Positions 54,333 through 62,977 of a DNA stretch of 64,000 nucleotides are shown here, piece after piece. A program made the position numbers and the translations under genes. Position 1 is the stretch's first letter. The number at the start of each line of letters is the position of its first letter. The notes beneath the pieces are model-generated. The model had not been told where the DNA came from. It saw only the letters and a program-made list of their open reading frames with translations, and made no database searches. Source of the DNA: Micromonospora sp. LH3U1 (GTDB lineage: Bacteria > Actinomycetota > Actinomycetes > Mycobacteriales > Micromonosporaceae); the NCBI RefSeq assembly GCF_028475105.1, contig NZ_CP116936.1, positions 2,418,001-2,482,000 of the forward strand, written 5' to 3'.

Positions 54333-54878
54333 GTGGAACACGTGGAGCTCGCCGCCGCCGACCTGTTGCTGCGCCCCTGGCGGGACGAGGACGCCCCGGC
54401 GGTGCGCGACGCCCTACGCGATGAGGCGATCGCCCAGTGGAACCCGCAGGGTGGTGGCCCGATCGACGACGAGGTCGCGTTGCTCTGGATTCGCCGCCGG
54501 GCCGACTGGTCCTCCGGCAGCCACGCCTCGATGGCGGTGACCTCGGCGGCCGACGGCAAACTGCTGGGCTCGGTGTCGCTGCACGGCATCCACGACGGCG
54601 ACGGCTCCATCGGCTACTGGACGGTGGCCGCGGCACGCGGGCGTGGGGTGGCGGTGCGCGCCGTCGTCCGGCTCACCGAATGGGCGTTCGCCGACCTCCG
54701 GCTGCACCGGGTGGAGTTGTGTCACGCGGTGGCCAACCCGGCCTCCTGCCGCGTCGCCGACCGGGCCGGTTTCCCCGCCGAGGGGACGCTGCGCGAGTCG
54801 TACCAGTACGGCGACGGCCGGCGCTACGACGAGCACCTGCACGCGCGCCTGGCTACCGACCGTCAGATCACTCGTTGA
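54333..54878 (+). CDS. GNAT-family N-acetyltransferase (RimJ/RimL-like)
   Basis: 181 aa from GTG 54333 (GTG 54342 is possible). VELAAADLLLRPWRDEDAPAVRDAL opens the domain, and SMAVTSAADGKLLGSVSLHGIHDGDGSIGYWTVAAARGRGVAVRAVVRLTEWAFADLRLHRVELCHAVANPASCRVADRAGFPAEGTLRESYQYGDGRRYDEHLHARL is the RimJ/L signature of the ribosomal-protein acetyltransferase group. The start is not fixed by a ribosome site. Convergent with the FBP gene, overlapping it by 11 nt. Confidence 0.88.
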   Translation: MEHVELAAADLLLRPWRDEDAPAVRDALRDEAIAQWNPQGGGPIDDEVALLWIRRRADWSSGSHASMAVTSAADGKLLGSVSLHGIHDGDGSIGYWTVAAARGRGVAVRAVVRLTEWAFADLRLHRVELCHAVANPASCRVADRAGFPAEGTLRESYQYGDGRRYDEHLHARLATDRQITR

Positions 54879-55356
54879 CCTTGCGGAGGAACGCCGCGAG
54901 GGCGGCCCTCACGTGGTCGATCCTCTCCGGCAGGGGCAGCGGGTCGGGCATGGGCGGCCCGGCGTGCTTCTTTCCCCGCAGATAGAGCGGGCAGGCCAGG
55001 TCGGAGCACATGTAGGTGCCCACGGAGTCGCCCTGTCGTCCACTCGGCCCGGCCTTGCGGGCGGTCATCAATGAGACGCCGTCGCCGAGGTGCGTGGTCA
55101 GGCAGAGCGAGCACATGCTGCGCCGCACCCGCCCGATCTGGTGCGTCGCGGCCCGCAGCGTTACTCCGACGAGCTTGCCGTCGGACTCGGCGAGCAGGTA
55201 GGCCCGCTGCGGTGCGGCCGGGTCCCGCCAGCCGAAGAAGTCGAGGTCGTCCCAGGGGCGCGTACCAAGATCATTCGGTACGGCCATCCGCTTCGCCTCG
55301 CCCTGGGTGCAGTTGACGAAGGACTTGCGGATGGCGGATTCGGTCGGCTGTAACAT
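54868..55356 (-). CDS. FBP-domain (elongation factor G-binding-like zinc finger) protein
   Basis: 162 aa from the ATG at 55356. The C-terminal treble-clef zinc finger is in MCSLCLTTHLGDGVSLMTARKAGPSGRQGDSVGTYMCSDLACPLYLRGKK, with Cys pairs CSLC and C...C; the N-terminal half MLQPTESAIRKSFVNCTQGEAKRMAVPNDL is the conserved FBP lead. The fold resembles the C-terminal domain of the EF-G-binding protein FusB, which frees stalled ribosomes from fusidic acid. TAGGCT lies 7 nt before the ATG (leaderless); a TetR operator overlaps it. Confidence 0.85.
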   Translation of the reverse strand: MLQPTESAIRKSFVNCTQGEAKRMAVPNDLGTRPWDDLDFFGWRDPAAPQRAYLLAESDGKLVGVTLRAATHQIGRVRRSMCSLCLTTHLGDGVSLMTARKAGPSGRQGDSVGTYMCSDLACPLYLRGKKHAGPPMPDPLPLPERIDHVRAALAAFLRKVNE

Positions 55357-55363
55357 AGGTAGC

Positions 55364-55369
55364 AGCCTA
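55364..55369 (-). promoter_or_regulatory. -10 box of leaderless FBP gene
   Basis: TAGGCT on the minus strand, then GCTACCT (7 nt), then the ATG at 55356. The TetR dyad (55365-55381) overlaps it. Confidence 0.5.
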
Positions 55370-55381
55370 GCTCTCCTAGGC
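55365..55381. promoter_or_regulatory. TetR-type dyad over the FBP promoter
   Basis: GCCTAG-CTCTC-CTAGGC: perfect 6-bp arms with a 5-nt centre, in the 61-bp gap between the divergent FBP and TetR genes, with a further CTAGG at 55398-55402. Confidence 0.65.
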
Positions 55382-55417
55382 AAACGATTATTGCGGCTAG
55401 GTTTTGGGGTGTGGTGC

Positions 55418-55987
55418 ATGGCACGTGCAGGGGTTACCGCCGAGCGCCTGACCCTGGTCGCGGCCGACCTGGCCGACGAGGTGGGCGTGGAGAACGTGAC
55501 CGTCGCCGCGCTCGCGCGCCACTTCGGTGTCAAGGACGCGAGCCTGTACTTCCACATCAGGAACGCGCGGGACCTGCGGGTCCGGATCGCCCTGCTGGCT
55601 CTGGCGGAGCTGGCCGACCGGGTCGCCGCCGCGCTCGCCGGCCGCGCCGGCAAGGACGCGTTGGTGGCCTTCGCCAACGCGTACCGCGCCTACGCGAGGC
55701 AGCACCCGGGTCGGTACGCCGCCATGCAGATCGACCTCGACCCGGAGACGGCCGCCGCGAGCGCCGGCGTCCGGCACGCCGAGATGACCCGGGCGATCCT
55801 GCGCGGCTACCGGCTCTCCGAGCCCGACCAGACCGACGCGGTACGGATGATGCACAGCACGTTCCACGGGTTCGTGACCCTGGAGAAGACCGGCGGCTTC
55901 CGCCACACCCCGCGCGCCACGGACGATTCGTGGTCCCGCACCCTGGACGCGCTCGACGCCGTCCTGACCAACTGGCCACCACGCTGA
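55418..55987 (+). CDS. TetR-family transcriptional regulator (WHG type)
   Basis: 189 aa from ATG 55418. HTH at about 6-55: VTAERLTLVAADLADEVGVENVTVAALARHFGVKDASLYFHIRNARDLRVRIALLALAELADRVAAALAGRAG. The C-terminal MMHSTFHGFVTLEKTGGFRHTPRATDDSWSRTLDALDAVL is the TetR_C_33/WHG-like pattern. Divergent from the FBP gene with a dyad covering the FBP promoter, so it probably represses it. Confidence 0.92.
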   Translation: MARAGVTAERLTLVAADLADEVGVENVTVAALARHFGVKDASLYFHIRNARDLRVRIALLALAELADRVAAALAGRAGKDALVAFANAYRAYARQHPGRYAAMQIDLDPETAAASAGVRHAEMTRAILRGYRLSEPDQTDAVRMMHSTFHGFVTLEKTGGFRHTPRATDDSWSRTLDALDAVLTNWPPR

Positions 55988-56007
55988 GGTGCCACACCGC
56001 GACGGCA

Positions 56008-56013
56008 TAGGCT
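56008..56013 (+). promoter_or_regulatory. -10 box of leaderless DUF1684 gene
   Basis: TAGGCT, then CGGTAAC (7 nt), then the GTG at 56021; no Shine-Dalgarno. Confidence 0.5.
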
Positions 56014-56020
56014 CGGTAAC

Positions 56021-56641
56021 GTGGATGATCTGGAGCTGGTCGACTGGCGGGAGCGGGTGGCCCGGCTGTACCTGTCCGACGTCGACCTGACTGGGTTCCG
56101 GGCAGGCCGCGACGAGCTCTTCTCCACCCACCCGCAGAGTCCGATCCCCCCAACGGAGCGGGCCGGCTTCTCCGGGGTGCGCTACTTCCCCGCCAACCCG
56201 GACGCCGTGGTGGAGGCGCCACTGCGGCCGGCCAGCGGTGAGCTGCGGATCGACACGGGCGGGCCCGACGGGGTGGTCGCGTACCGGCGGGTCGCCGTGG
56301 CCGAGACTCCGTGGGGGCCGCTGACCCTGTGGTGGATCGAGGCGTACGGGGGTGGGCTGTTCGTACCGCTGCGCGACGGCACCTGCGGGCGGGAGACCTA
56401 CGGGGGCGGCCGGTACCTCACCGACACCGTGAAGGGCACCTTCGGCCGGGGAGTCGAGCTGCTGCCCGGCGACCGGGTCCGGCTGGACGCCAACTACCTC
56501 TATAACCCGAGCTGCGCGTACGACGACCGCTGGGCCTGCCCGCTGGCACCCCCGGAGAACCGCGTGGACGTGCCGCTACGGGCCGGCGAGCTGGCGTACG
56601 CACCATCGCCCCGCGATCTTGCAATTACTGCCTCGACATAG
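56021..56641 (+). CDS. DUF1684 family protein
   Basis: 206 aa, GTG start fixed by the leaderless promoter. DUF1684 pattern: ELVDWRERVARLYLSDVDLTGFRAGRDELFSTHPQSPIP...GFSGVRYFPANPDAVVEAPL, GPLTLWWIEAYGGGLFVPLRDGTCGRETYGGGRYLTDTVKG, DRVRLDANYLYNPSCAYDDRWACPLAPPENRVDVPLRAGE. It is a soluble beta-rich protein of unknown function common in actinobacteria. The last ten or so codons (PSPRDLAITAST) lie in the left arm of an inverted-repeat element (56609-56688), so the natural C-terminus may have ended just before. Confidence 0.88.
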   Translation: MDDLELVDWRERVARLYLSDVDLTGFRAGRDELFSTHPQSPIPPTERAGFSGVRYFPANPDAVVEAPLRPASGELRIDTGGPDGVVAYRRVAVAETPWGPLTLWWIEAYGGGLFVPLRDGTCGRETYGGGRYLTDTVKGTFGRGVELLPGDRVRLDANYLYNPSCAYDDRWACPLAPPENRVDVPLRAGELAYAPSPRDLAITAST

Positions 56642-56688
56642 CGGGCATCGAACGCATCTCGGCGACCGAAACTGCAAGATCGGCGGGG
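56609..56688. repeat. Inverted-repeat element (GATCTTGCA family), copy 1
   Basis: CCCCGC-GATCTTGCA (56609-56623) and TGCAAGATC-GGCGGGG (56673-56688) form TIR-like ends (one unpaired base) about 80 bp apart; the interior (about 50 bp) is not self-complementary. The left arm contains the stop of the DUF1684 gene. The same ends occur at 62978-63051. Confidence 0.75.
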
Positions 56689-56708
56689 TGTGTGCGCCGC
56701 ACGGCGCA

Positions 56709-56739
56709 CGGCCGTCCCGGCGTGGTGCCGGGACGGCCG
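56709..56739. terminator. Perfect 13-bp two-way hairpin
   Basis: CGGCCGTCCCGGC (56709-56721), loop GTGGT, complement to 56739. It ends the general-stress-protein gene (minus strand) and backs up the DUF1684 end. Confidence 0.9.
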
Positions 56740-56751
56740 GTCGATCGTCGC

Positions 56752-57339
56752 TCAGCGGGCGTTCGTGGTCGAGCTGGGCATCTGCATCCGACCCAGCAGC
56801 TGTCGGGCCTGGTCGGCGAGCTGCGCGTCGACGGTCACCGCGTACTGGCCGGCACGTAGTGAGCTGGCCGAGGTGAAGTCGCGCTGCCCACCCGTCATGG
56901 CGTGTGCTACCGCACCGAAAACGGCACCCCAGATCGCACCGATGACCAGCCCGACGAGGATCACCGCCAGCCAGTTGCCGACGGTGAAGATGCCGAACAG
57001 CAGGCCGATGAAGAGCCCGAACCAGGCACCGGTGCCGGCGCCGAGTAGGCCGGCTCGACCGGTGGTCATCCGCCCGAGCACCGTCTCCACCAGGGTGAGG
57101 TTGGTGCCGACGATGGCGCTGTGCTCCACCGGGAAGCGGTTGTCGGCCAGATAGTCGACGACCCGCTGCGCGGCCGGATAGTCCGGATACGAGCCGATCG
57201 TCACGGTGGGCGGGCCGGTTTCCGGCCCGTGGCCGTTACCGGACGGTGTCGACAGGCGGCCGGCCGGCCCGGATGGAAGCAGGTCGCCATCCTGTGTGCC
57301 GGGCCGCCACGCGGCGGCCGGCCCCGAAGCTGACGTCAT
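56752..57339 (-). CDS. General stress protein-like (glycine-zipper) membrane protein
   Basis: 195 aa from ATG 57339 (GGGAGG 6 nt upstream). The motif GSYPDYPAAQRVVDYLADNRFPVEHSAIVGTNLTLVETVLGRMTTGRAGLLGAGTGAWFGLFIGLLFGIF is the general-stress GSP17M-like start (DUF1269-like), followed by a second hydrophobic segment VILVGLVIGAIWGAVFGAVAHAM with small-residue glycine-zipper repeats. Likely inserts in the membrane under stress. Divergent from the GH15 gene. A Pro/Gly-rich N-terminal 40 residues is variable. Confidence 0.85.
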   Translation of the reverse strand: MTSASGPAAAWRPGTQDGDLLPSGPAGRLSTPSGNGHGPETGPPTVTIGSYPDYPAAQRVVDYLADNRFPVEHSAIVGTNLTLVETVLGRMTTGRAGLLGAGTGAWFGLFIGLLFGIFTVGNWLAVILVGLVIGAIWGAVFGAVAHAMTGGQRDFTSASSLRAGQYAVTVDAQLADQARQLLGRMQMPSSTTNAR

Positions 57340-57459
57340 GAGCATCCTCCCTCGTCAGCTCCCGGGGTTCCCGCCCACGCCGACCGGTAACGCGAGCCAG
57401 CACGCTGGGTGCCGTCCCCGCCTGGGGAATGCGCGCGGGATGCCCGGGTAGCCAGTCAG

Positions 57460-59292
57460 GTGGAGAACGGACGGATCAGCGACTACGGTTTCCTCGCCGA
57501 CGGCCGCAGCGCGGCGCTGGTGGACTCCTCGGGCTCGGTGAACTGGTGGTGCCCGGGCCGGTTCGACGCCCCGTCGGTCTTCGGGCGGCTGCTCGACGAC
57601 GGCGCCGGGCACTGGTCGATCCGACCGGAGGGCGACTATTCCGTCGAACGCTGCTACCTCGACGACACCCTCGTGCTGCGGACGGTCTTCCGCACCGCGC
57701 AGGGGGAGGTCGCGCTGACCGACGCGCTCGCCTTCGAGCCCGGCTCGCGAGGTCATGACATCGGGCTGCACCCACCGCAGGTGCTGGTCCGTAGCGTGCA
57801 GGGACTCTCCGGTGCGGTACCGATGCGGGTGCACTACCGGCCGCGCTTCGAGTACGGGCGCACCATCGCGTACCTGGTCGAGCGGGAGGACATGCTGGAG
57901 GCCATCGCCGGGGCCGCGCGGCTCACGTTCCGCAGCAGCGTGCGGTTGGTGTGCGGCGACGACGGCGAGGCCACCGCGACGTTCACCGTCCGCGCCGGCA
58001 CGACCCACAACTTCAGTCTCGGGTACGCCCCGACCTACGACGCCCCACTGCCGGAGGTGCCGGACGCCGACCAGACCATCGCCGACACCGTCGCCGGCTG
58101 GCGGTCCTGGGCCGGCGAGCACGAATATGAGGGGCTCTACGCCGAGCAGGTGCGGCGCAGCGGGCTGGTGGTGCAGGGCATGACGTATCGGCCGAGCGGG
58201 GCGGTGGTGGCCTCGGTGACCACCTCGCTGCCGGAGGAGCTCGGAGGGGACCGCAACTACGACTACCGGTACGTCTGGGTTCGCGACTTCAGCCACACCC
58301 TGCGGGCGCTGTGGCGGTCGGCGTGTTTCGACGAGGTGCGGCGGCAGTTCGCCTGGTTGGGTCGGGCGATGGGCCGGATCGGCGATCAGCCGGTGCCCAT
58401 CATGTACGGGGTGCTGGGGGAGCGTGACCTCACCGAGCATCGGCTGGAACAGCTCGGCGGTTACCGCGACAGCGTGCCGGTGGTGACCGGCAACGACGCG
58501 TGGCGGCAGCGGCAGAACGACATCTACGGCGCGGCGATGGACGCCGCCTGGCTGATGCGGGACCAGTTGGAGCCGTTCGACCCGGAGGTCTACCACCTGC
58601 TTCGGGTGCTCGCCGATCAGGCCGAGCAGGGCTGGAAACTGCCGGACGCGGGGATGTGGGAGGAGCGTGGAGTCCAACACCACCACGTGTCCTCGAAGGT
58701 GGAGTGCTGGGTCGCACTGGATCGGGCGGTCCGCTTCGGCGACAAGCTCGGCGGTCCGCAGGACCTGGCCCGCTGGACGGCGGCCCGCGACGAGGTGCGC
58801 GCGGCGGTGCTGGAGCGGGGGTGGAGCGACCGGCTCCAGTCGTACACCGGGATCTTCGATTCTGACGAACTGGACGCGTCGGTGCTGGTGATGCCGCTCG
58901 TGGGGTTCCTGCGGGCCGACGACCCGCGGATGCGTTCGACGGTGCGGGCGGTGGAGCGGCGGCTGTCGCACGACGGCCTGCTGCGGCGCTGGGACGGCGA
59001 CCCGGCGGGCTTCGTCATCTGTTCGTTCTGGTTGGTGAGTTGCCTGGCGTTGGCCGGTGAGCGGGACCGGGCGCACGAGTTGTTTCGCGATCTGGCTGGT
59101 CGGGTCAACGACCTGGGCCTGTTCGCCGAGCAGATCGACCAGCAGACCGGGGAGCAGTTGGGCAACTTCCCCCAGGCGTTCTCCCACATCGGCCTGATCA
59201 ATGCCGCCGGTGTGCTCACCGACGTGGAGCAGGACCCGACGTTGCGCGAGTGCGGCATGCCCCCGGCACACTTCACCCCGACGCGCGACTGA
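57460..59292 (+). CDS. Glycoside hydrolase family 15 protein (glucoamylase/trehalase type)
   Basis: 610 aa from GTG 57460 (the upstream ATG near 57440 is cut off by a stop). N-terminal beta-domain GRISDYGFLADGRSAALVDSSGSVNWWCPGRFDAPSVFGRLLDDGAGHW, then an (alpha/alpha)6 barrel: NYDYRYVWVRDFSHTLRALWR, GNDAWRQRQNDIYGAAMDAAWLM, DAGMWEERGVQHHHVSSKVECWVALDRA (catalytic Glu region) and GLFAEQIDQQTGEQLGNFPQAFSHIGLINAA (second Glu). No signal peptide, so cytoplasmic. Similar actinobacterial GH15 proteins hydrolyse trehalose. The GTG is poorly supported by a ribosome site. Confidence 0.92.
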   Translation: MENGRISDYGFLADGRSAALVDSSGSVNWWCPGRFDAPSVFGRLLDDGAGHWSIRPEGDYSVERCYLDDTLVLRTVFRTAQGEVALTDALAFEPGSRGHDIGLHPPQVLVRSVQGLSGAVPMRVHYRPRFEYGRTIAYLVEREDMLEAIAGAARLTFRSSVRLVCGDDGEATATFTVRAGTTHNFSLGYAPTYDAPLPEVPDADQTIADTVAGWRSWAGEHEYEGLYAEQVRRSGLVVQGMTYRPSGAVVASVTTSLPEELGGDRNYDYRYVWVRDFSHTLRALWRSACFDEVRRQFAWLGRAMGRIGDQPVPIMYGVLGERDLTEHRLEQLGGYRDSVPVVTGNDAWRQRQNDIYGAAMDAAWLMRDQLEPFDPEVYHLLRVLADQAEQGWKLPDAGMWEERGVQHHHVSSKVECWVALDRAVRFGDKLGGPQDLARWTAARDEVRAAVLERGWSDRLQSYTGIFDSDELDASVLVMPLVGFLRADDPRMRSTVRAVERRLSHDGLLRRWDGDPAGFVICSFWLVSCLALAGERDRAHELFRDLAGRVNDLGLFAEQIDQQTGEQLGNFPQAFSHIGLINAAGVLTDVEQDPTLRECGMPPAHFTPTRD

Positions 59293-59348
59293 GCCGTACT
59301 TTCGTCTAAATCTTGACAACTTTCTATCTCATGATGCGAAGTTCTATC

Positions 59349-59365
59349 GTCTTCCAGTGAAAGAC
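59349..59365. promoter_or_regulatory. Quasi-palindrome upstream of the sugar dehydrogenase gene
   Basis: GTCTTCCAGTGAAAGAC is a 17-bp imperfect dyad (7 of 8 pairs). A TTGACA (59322-59327) lies about 20 bp upstream. It may be an operator; no regulator is adjacent. Confidence 0.4.
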
Positions 59366-59442
59366 GTTAATGTCCGGGACACCACGGTGCTCCTCCAGTC
59401 GGCGGGAGCGGCACCGAGATCCCCCGGACAGCTGGAGGTCTC

Positions 59443-62325
59443 GTGTCCCGCACTCCGCGCCGACGTCTCGTCGGCGCCACCACCCTGTTCACCCTCCTCG
59501 CCACCCTCTTTCTCGCCCCGCCGGCCACCGCCGAGGGGCCGGCAACCGCATCCGCGGCGCGGGCCAGTGCGGCCCTGGCACCGCCCGCCACCGTCGGCTT
59601 CGAGAAGATCGCCCTCGACGGCGGGCTCTCCATGGGGGAGCCGATCGAGCTGGCCGTCGCCCCCGACGGCAAGGTCTTCTACATCAACCGGGGCACCAGC
59701 AGCGCCGGCGGTCAGGTCCGCCTCTTCAACCCGGCGACGAGTTCCACCACGGTCGCGCTGACCCTGGCACTGGACGCCCGGTTCGAGGACGGCCTGATCG
59801 GCATCACCCTGCACCCGAGCTTCGCGAGCAACCGCTGGGTCTACCTCTTCTACTCGCCCAAGGTCACCCCGCTGGTCAACCGGATCAGTCGGTTCACCTT
59901 CAACCCGTCCACCCTGCTGCTCGACCCGGCCAGCGAGGACATACTGATCGAGTGGCCCACCGAGCGGGACCTGTGCTGCCACTCGGCCGGCTCGATGAGC
60001 TGGGACACCGCCGGCAACCTCTACTTCGCCGTCGGCGACAACACCAACTCCGGTGGCGACTCGGCCGGAATGGCCCCGATTGACGAGCGGACGAGCCGCA
60101 ACCCGCAATACGACGCCCAGCGCACCTCCGGTAACACCAACGACCTGCGCGGAAAGATCAACCGGATCCACCCGGAGAACGACGGCAGCTACACCGTCCC
60201 TGCCGGCAACCTCTTCGCCGCCGGCACCGCGCGAACCCGCCCGGAGATCTACGTGATGGGCGTGCGCAACCCGTACCGGATCTGGGTGGACCGCAAGGTC
60301 AACAACACGCTCTACTGGGGCGAAGTGGGCCCGGACGCCGGCGTCGACCTCGCCAACCGCGGCCCGGCGGCGTACGACGAGTTCAACCGGGCCACCACGC
60401 CCGGCAACTACGGCTGGCCGTACTGCGGCGGCTCGAACGTCGCCTACAACGACTGGGATTTCGCCACCGCCACGCCGCGCGGCTGGTTCCCGTGCGGCGG
60501 CTCGACCGGCCCGGTCAACAACTCGCCCCGTAACACCGGCCTGCAGCAACTCCCGGCGACAAAGCCGGCGCTGGTCTGGGAGCAGCACGGCGGCAGCGAG
60601 GACTGGCCGGCACTGGACAACCCGGGTGGGTGTGGTTCGCCCAACCACGTCGAGGTCTACCACTACGACCCCAACCTCGTCTCGGACGTGAAATGGCCGG
60701 CCTACTACGACAACAAGTGGCTGATCTCCGAGTACTGCCGCAACTGGATCAAGGAGGTCCAGTTCGACAATGGCAATCCGTCCACCGGCGCGCCGACGGT
60801 GATCGAGCCGGTGCTCGCCGGCATGAAACTCGTCCATCCGATCGACTGGCAGTTCGGGCCGGACGGCTCGCTCTACCTGCTTGAGTACGGCAGCGGCTAC
60901 TTCTCCGGCGCCGTCGACGCCGGTCTCTACAAAATCAACTACGTCCAGAGTGGCCGCTCCCCGATCGCCAAGGCCACCGTCGACAGGGACAACGGACTGG
61001 CCCCGCTGGCCGTGACCTTCTCCAGCGCCGGCAGCTCAGACCCGGACGGCGATCCGCTGACGTACGCCTGGGACTTCACCAACAACGGCAGCCCCGACTC
61101 GACCGCCGCGAACCCGTCCTTCACGTACTCCGCCAACGGCAGCTACAACGCCCGGCTCACCGTCAGCGACGGCACCGGCCGCAGCGCGACCACGTTGGTG
61201 CCGGTGGTCGTCGGCAACAACCGGCCGACGGTCACCCTGAACGGACTGCCCGCCGGCGGGCTCTTCGACTGGGGGCAGGACCTGGCAGTGAGCGCCACCG
61301 CCAGCGACCCGCAGGACGGCACGCCGGCCTGCTCGGCGGTGGTCGTCCGGGCCGCGCTCGGACACCAGGAGCACGCCCACGAGGAGGGGGAAGGGACCGG
61401 TTGCGGCGCCACCTTCAACACCGGCCCGGTGCACGCCGGCCCCGACTCGGTGCTGTTCTTCGTGCTCCGGGGCAGCTACACCGATCGCGGCGCGACCGGC
61501 TCGGCCGTCCTGACCGGGGAGAAGGACATCAGCCTGTACCCGAAACAGTGGCAGGCCGAGCACTTCGTCCAGCTCAACGGACCCAAGGTGATCGACCAGG
61601 CGGCGGCCGAGGGCGGCAAGCGACTCGGTGACATCCAGAACGGCGAGAACGTCCGGCACCACGCGGTGAGCCTCAAGGGCATCACCGGAGTCCGGGCACG
61701 CGTCTCCTCCGGCGGCCCCGGGGGCGCACTCTCCTTCCGGTACGACTCACCCACCGGCACCGAGGTCGCCCGGATCGCGGTGCCGAACACCGGCGGGTGG
61801 GACAACTACACCGAGTTCAGCGCCACGGTGACCAAGCCCGACGACGGCACGCACGACCTGTTCCTGGTCTTCACCGGCGGCAGCGGCGCGCTGTTGGACG
61901 TCGACAGCTACACCTTCACCGGGCCGGGGGTCGGCGTTGGCGGGCCGCGCACCGGGGAGGTCAAGGCCCTCGGCAAGTGCGCTGACATCGCCTCCAGCCA
62001 GACCGCCAACGGCACCCCGGTGCAGACCTGGACCTGCAACGGCACCGCCGCGCAGCGCTGGACCCTGCCCGGCGACGGCACGGTGCGCGGGCTCAGCAAG
62101 TGCCTGGACGTGAAGGCGAGTGGCACCGCCGAGGGCACACTCGTGCAGCTCTACGACTGCAACGGCAGCGGGGCCCAGCAGTGGGCCGCCCAGCCGGACG
62201 GCAGCCTGCGCAACCCACAGTCGGGGCGCTGTCTGGACATCCCCAACTCCGACCTCACCGACGGCAGGCAACTGCGGATCTGGACCTGCAACGGCACCGG
62301 GGCGCAACGCTGGACCCTGCCCTGA
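59443..62325 (+). CDS. Secreted PQQ-type sugar dehydrogenase with PKD, CBM6 and ricin-like modules
   Basis: 960 aa, GTG just after GGAGGTCTC. Signal peptide RRRLVGATTLFTLLATLFLAPPATA. Glucose/sorbosone-dehydrogenase beta-propeller at about 50-500: GGLSMGEPIELAVAPDGKVFYINRGT, DGLIGITLHPSFASNRWVYLFYSPK, ERDLCCHSAGSMSWDTAGNLYFAVGDNT, PEIYVMGVRNPYRIWVD, GNYGWPYCGG, VHPIDWQFGPDGSLYLLEYGSGYFSG. PKD domain at about 505-590 (PIAKATVDRDNGLAPLAVTFSSAGSSDPDGDPLTYAWDF). CBM6-like at about 690-830, then a ricin-type beta-trefoil (CBM13) with Q-W repeats (VQTWTCNGTAAQRWTLPG and two more). It oxidises sugars or glycan ends while tethered to polysaccharide. Confidence 0.92.
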   Translation: MSRTPRRRLVGATTLFTLLATLFLAPPATAEGPATASAARASAALAPPATVGFEKIALDGGLSMGEPIELAVAPDGKVFYINRGTSSAGGQVRLFNPATSSTTVALTLALDARFEDGLIGITLHPSFASNRWVYLFYSPKVTPLVNRISRFTFNPSTLLLDPASEDILIEWPTERDLCCHSAGSMSWDTAGNLYFAVGDNTNSGGDSAGMAPIDERTSRNPQYDAQRTSGNTNDLRGKINRIHPENDGSYTVPAGNLFAAGTARTRPEIYVMGVRNPYRIWVDRKVNNTLYWGEVGPDAGVDLANRGPAAYDEFNRATTPGNYGWPYCGGSNVAYNDWDFATATPRGWFPCGGSTGPVNNSPRNTGLQQLPATKPALVWEQHGGSEDWPALDNPGGCGSPNHVEVYHYDPNLVSDVKWPAYYDNKWLISEYCRNWIKEVQFDNGNPSTGAPTVIEPVLAGMKLVHPIDWQFGPDGSLYLLEYGSGYFSGAVDAGLYKINYVQSGRSPIAKATVDRDNGLAPLAVTFSSAGSSDPDGDPLTYAWDFTNNGSPDSTAANPSFTYSANGSYNARLTVSDGTGRSATTLVPVVVGNNRPTVTLNGLPAGGLFDWGQDLAVSATASDPQDGTPACSAVVVRAALGHQEHAHEEGEGTGCGATFNTGPVHAGPDSVLFFVLRGSYTDRGATGSAVLTGEKDISLYPKQWQAEHFVQLNGPKVIDQAAAEGGKRLGDIQNGENVRHHAVSLKGITGVRARVSSGGPGGALSFRYDSPTGTEVARIAVPNTGGWDNYTEFSATVTKPDDGTHDLFLVFTGGSGALLDVDSYTFTGPGVGVGGPRTGEVKALGKCADIASSQTANGTPVQTWTCNGTAAQRWTLPGDGTVRGLSKCLDVKASGTAEGTLVQLYDCNGSGAQQWAAQPDGSLRNPQSGRCLDIPNSDLTDGRQLRIWTCNGTGAQRWTLP

Positions 62326-62378
62326 CCGGCCCCTGATCAGCCCCAAGCCCGTTCCCCTCAGGCGACAGGGCGAAGTCC

Positions 62379-62410
62379 GGCCGTCCACCCGCGTCCCCGG
62401 GTGGGCGGCC
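62379..62410. terminator. Hairpin after the sugar dehydrogenase gene
   Basis: GGCCGTCCACCC (62379-62390) pairs with GGGTGGGCGGCC (62399-62410), with one T-G wobble in RNA. Confidence 0.75.
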
Positions 62411-62433
62411 AGGGCGCGGGGGAGAATGCCGAG

Positions 62434-62934
62434 ATGCGGCTCGTACTCACGGCGGACACCCACCTACCGAAGCGGGCCCGGGATCTGCCCGGGCCGCTCT
62501 GGACGGCCATCGAGGAGGCGGACGTGGTGGTGCACGCCGGCGACTGGGTGGACGAGGCGCTCCTCGACGCGATGACCGCGCGTTCGCGGCGACTGATCGG
62601 GGTGTACGGCAACAACGACGGCCCGGCGCTGCGCGCCCGGCTACCGGAGGTGGCCCGGGTCGAGCTCGACGGCCTGCGGGTCGCGGTGGTGCACGAGACC
62701 GGGCCGCGGACCGGTCGCGAGCAACGGTGCGCGGCCCGATTCCCCGACGTGGACCTGCTGGTCTTCGGGCACTCGCACATCCCCTGGGACACCGAAGCGC
62801 CCGGTGGGCTGCGCCTGCTCAACCCCGGCTCACCCACCGACCGTCGCTCCCAACCCGACGCCACCTACCTCACCGCAGAGGTGCGCGCCGGCCGCCTGAC
62901 CGAGGTGGAGCTGCACCGCCTACCCCGTAACTAA
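62434..62934 (+). CDS. Metallophosphoesterase (YfcE/MJ0936 type)
   Basis: 166 aa from ATG 62434, with GAGAAT 6 nt upstream as possible -10 of a leaderless mRNA. Metallophosphoesterase motifs: TADTHLP, VVHAGDWVD, YGNNDG, VVHETG and FGHSHIPWD, all metal and phosphate ligands present; LLNPGSPTDRR closes the fold. It cuts phosphodiesters or phosphomonoesters of unknown nature in the cytoplasm. Confidence 0.92.
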   Translation: MRLVLTADTHLPKRARDLPGPLWTAIEEADVVVHAGDWVDEALLDAMTARSRRLIGVYGNNDGPALRARLPEVARVELDGLRVAVVHETGPRTGREQRCAARFPDVDLLVFGHSHIPWDTEAPGGLRLLNPGSPTDRRSQPDATYLTAEVRAGRLTEVELHRLPRN

Positions 62935-62977
62935 CCCCACCCTCACGACCTTGCCCCCTGCCCCCGCCCCCCACCCC

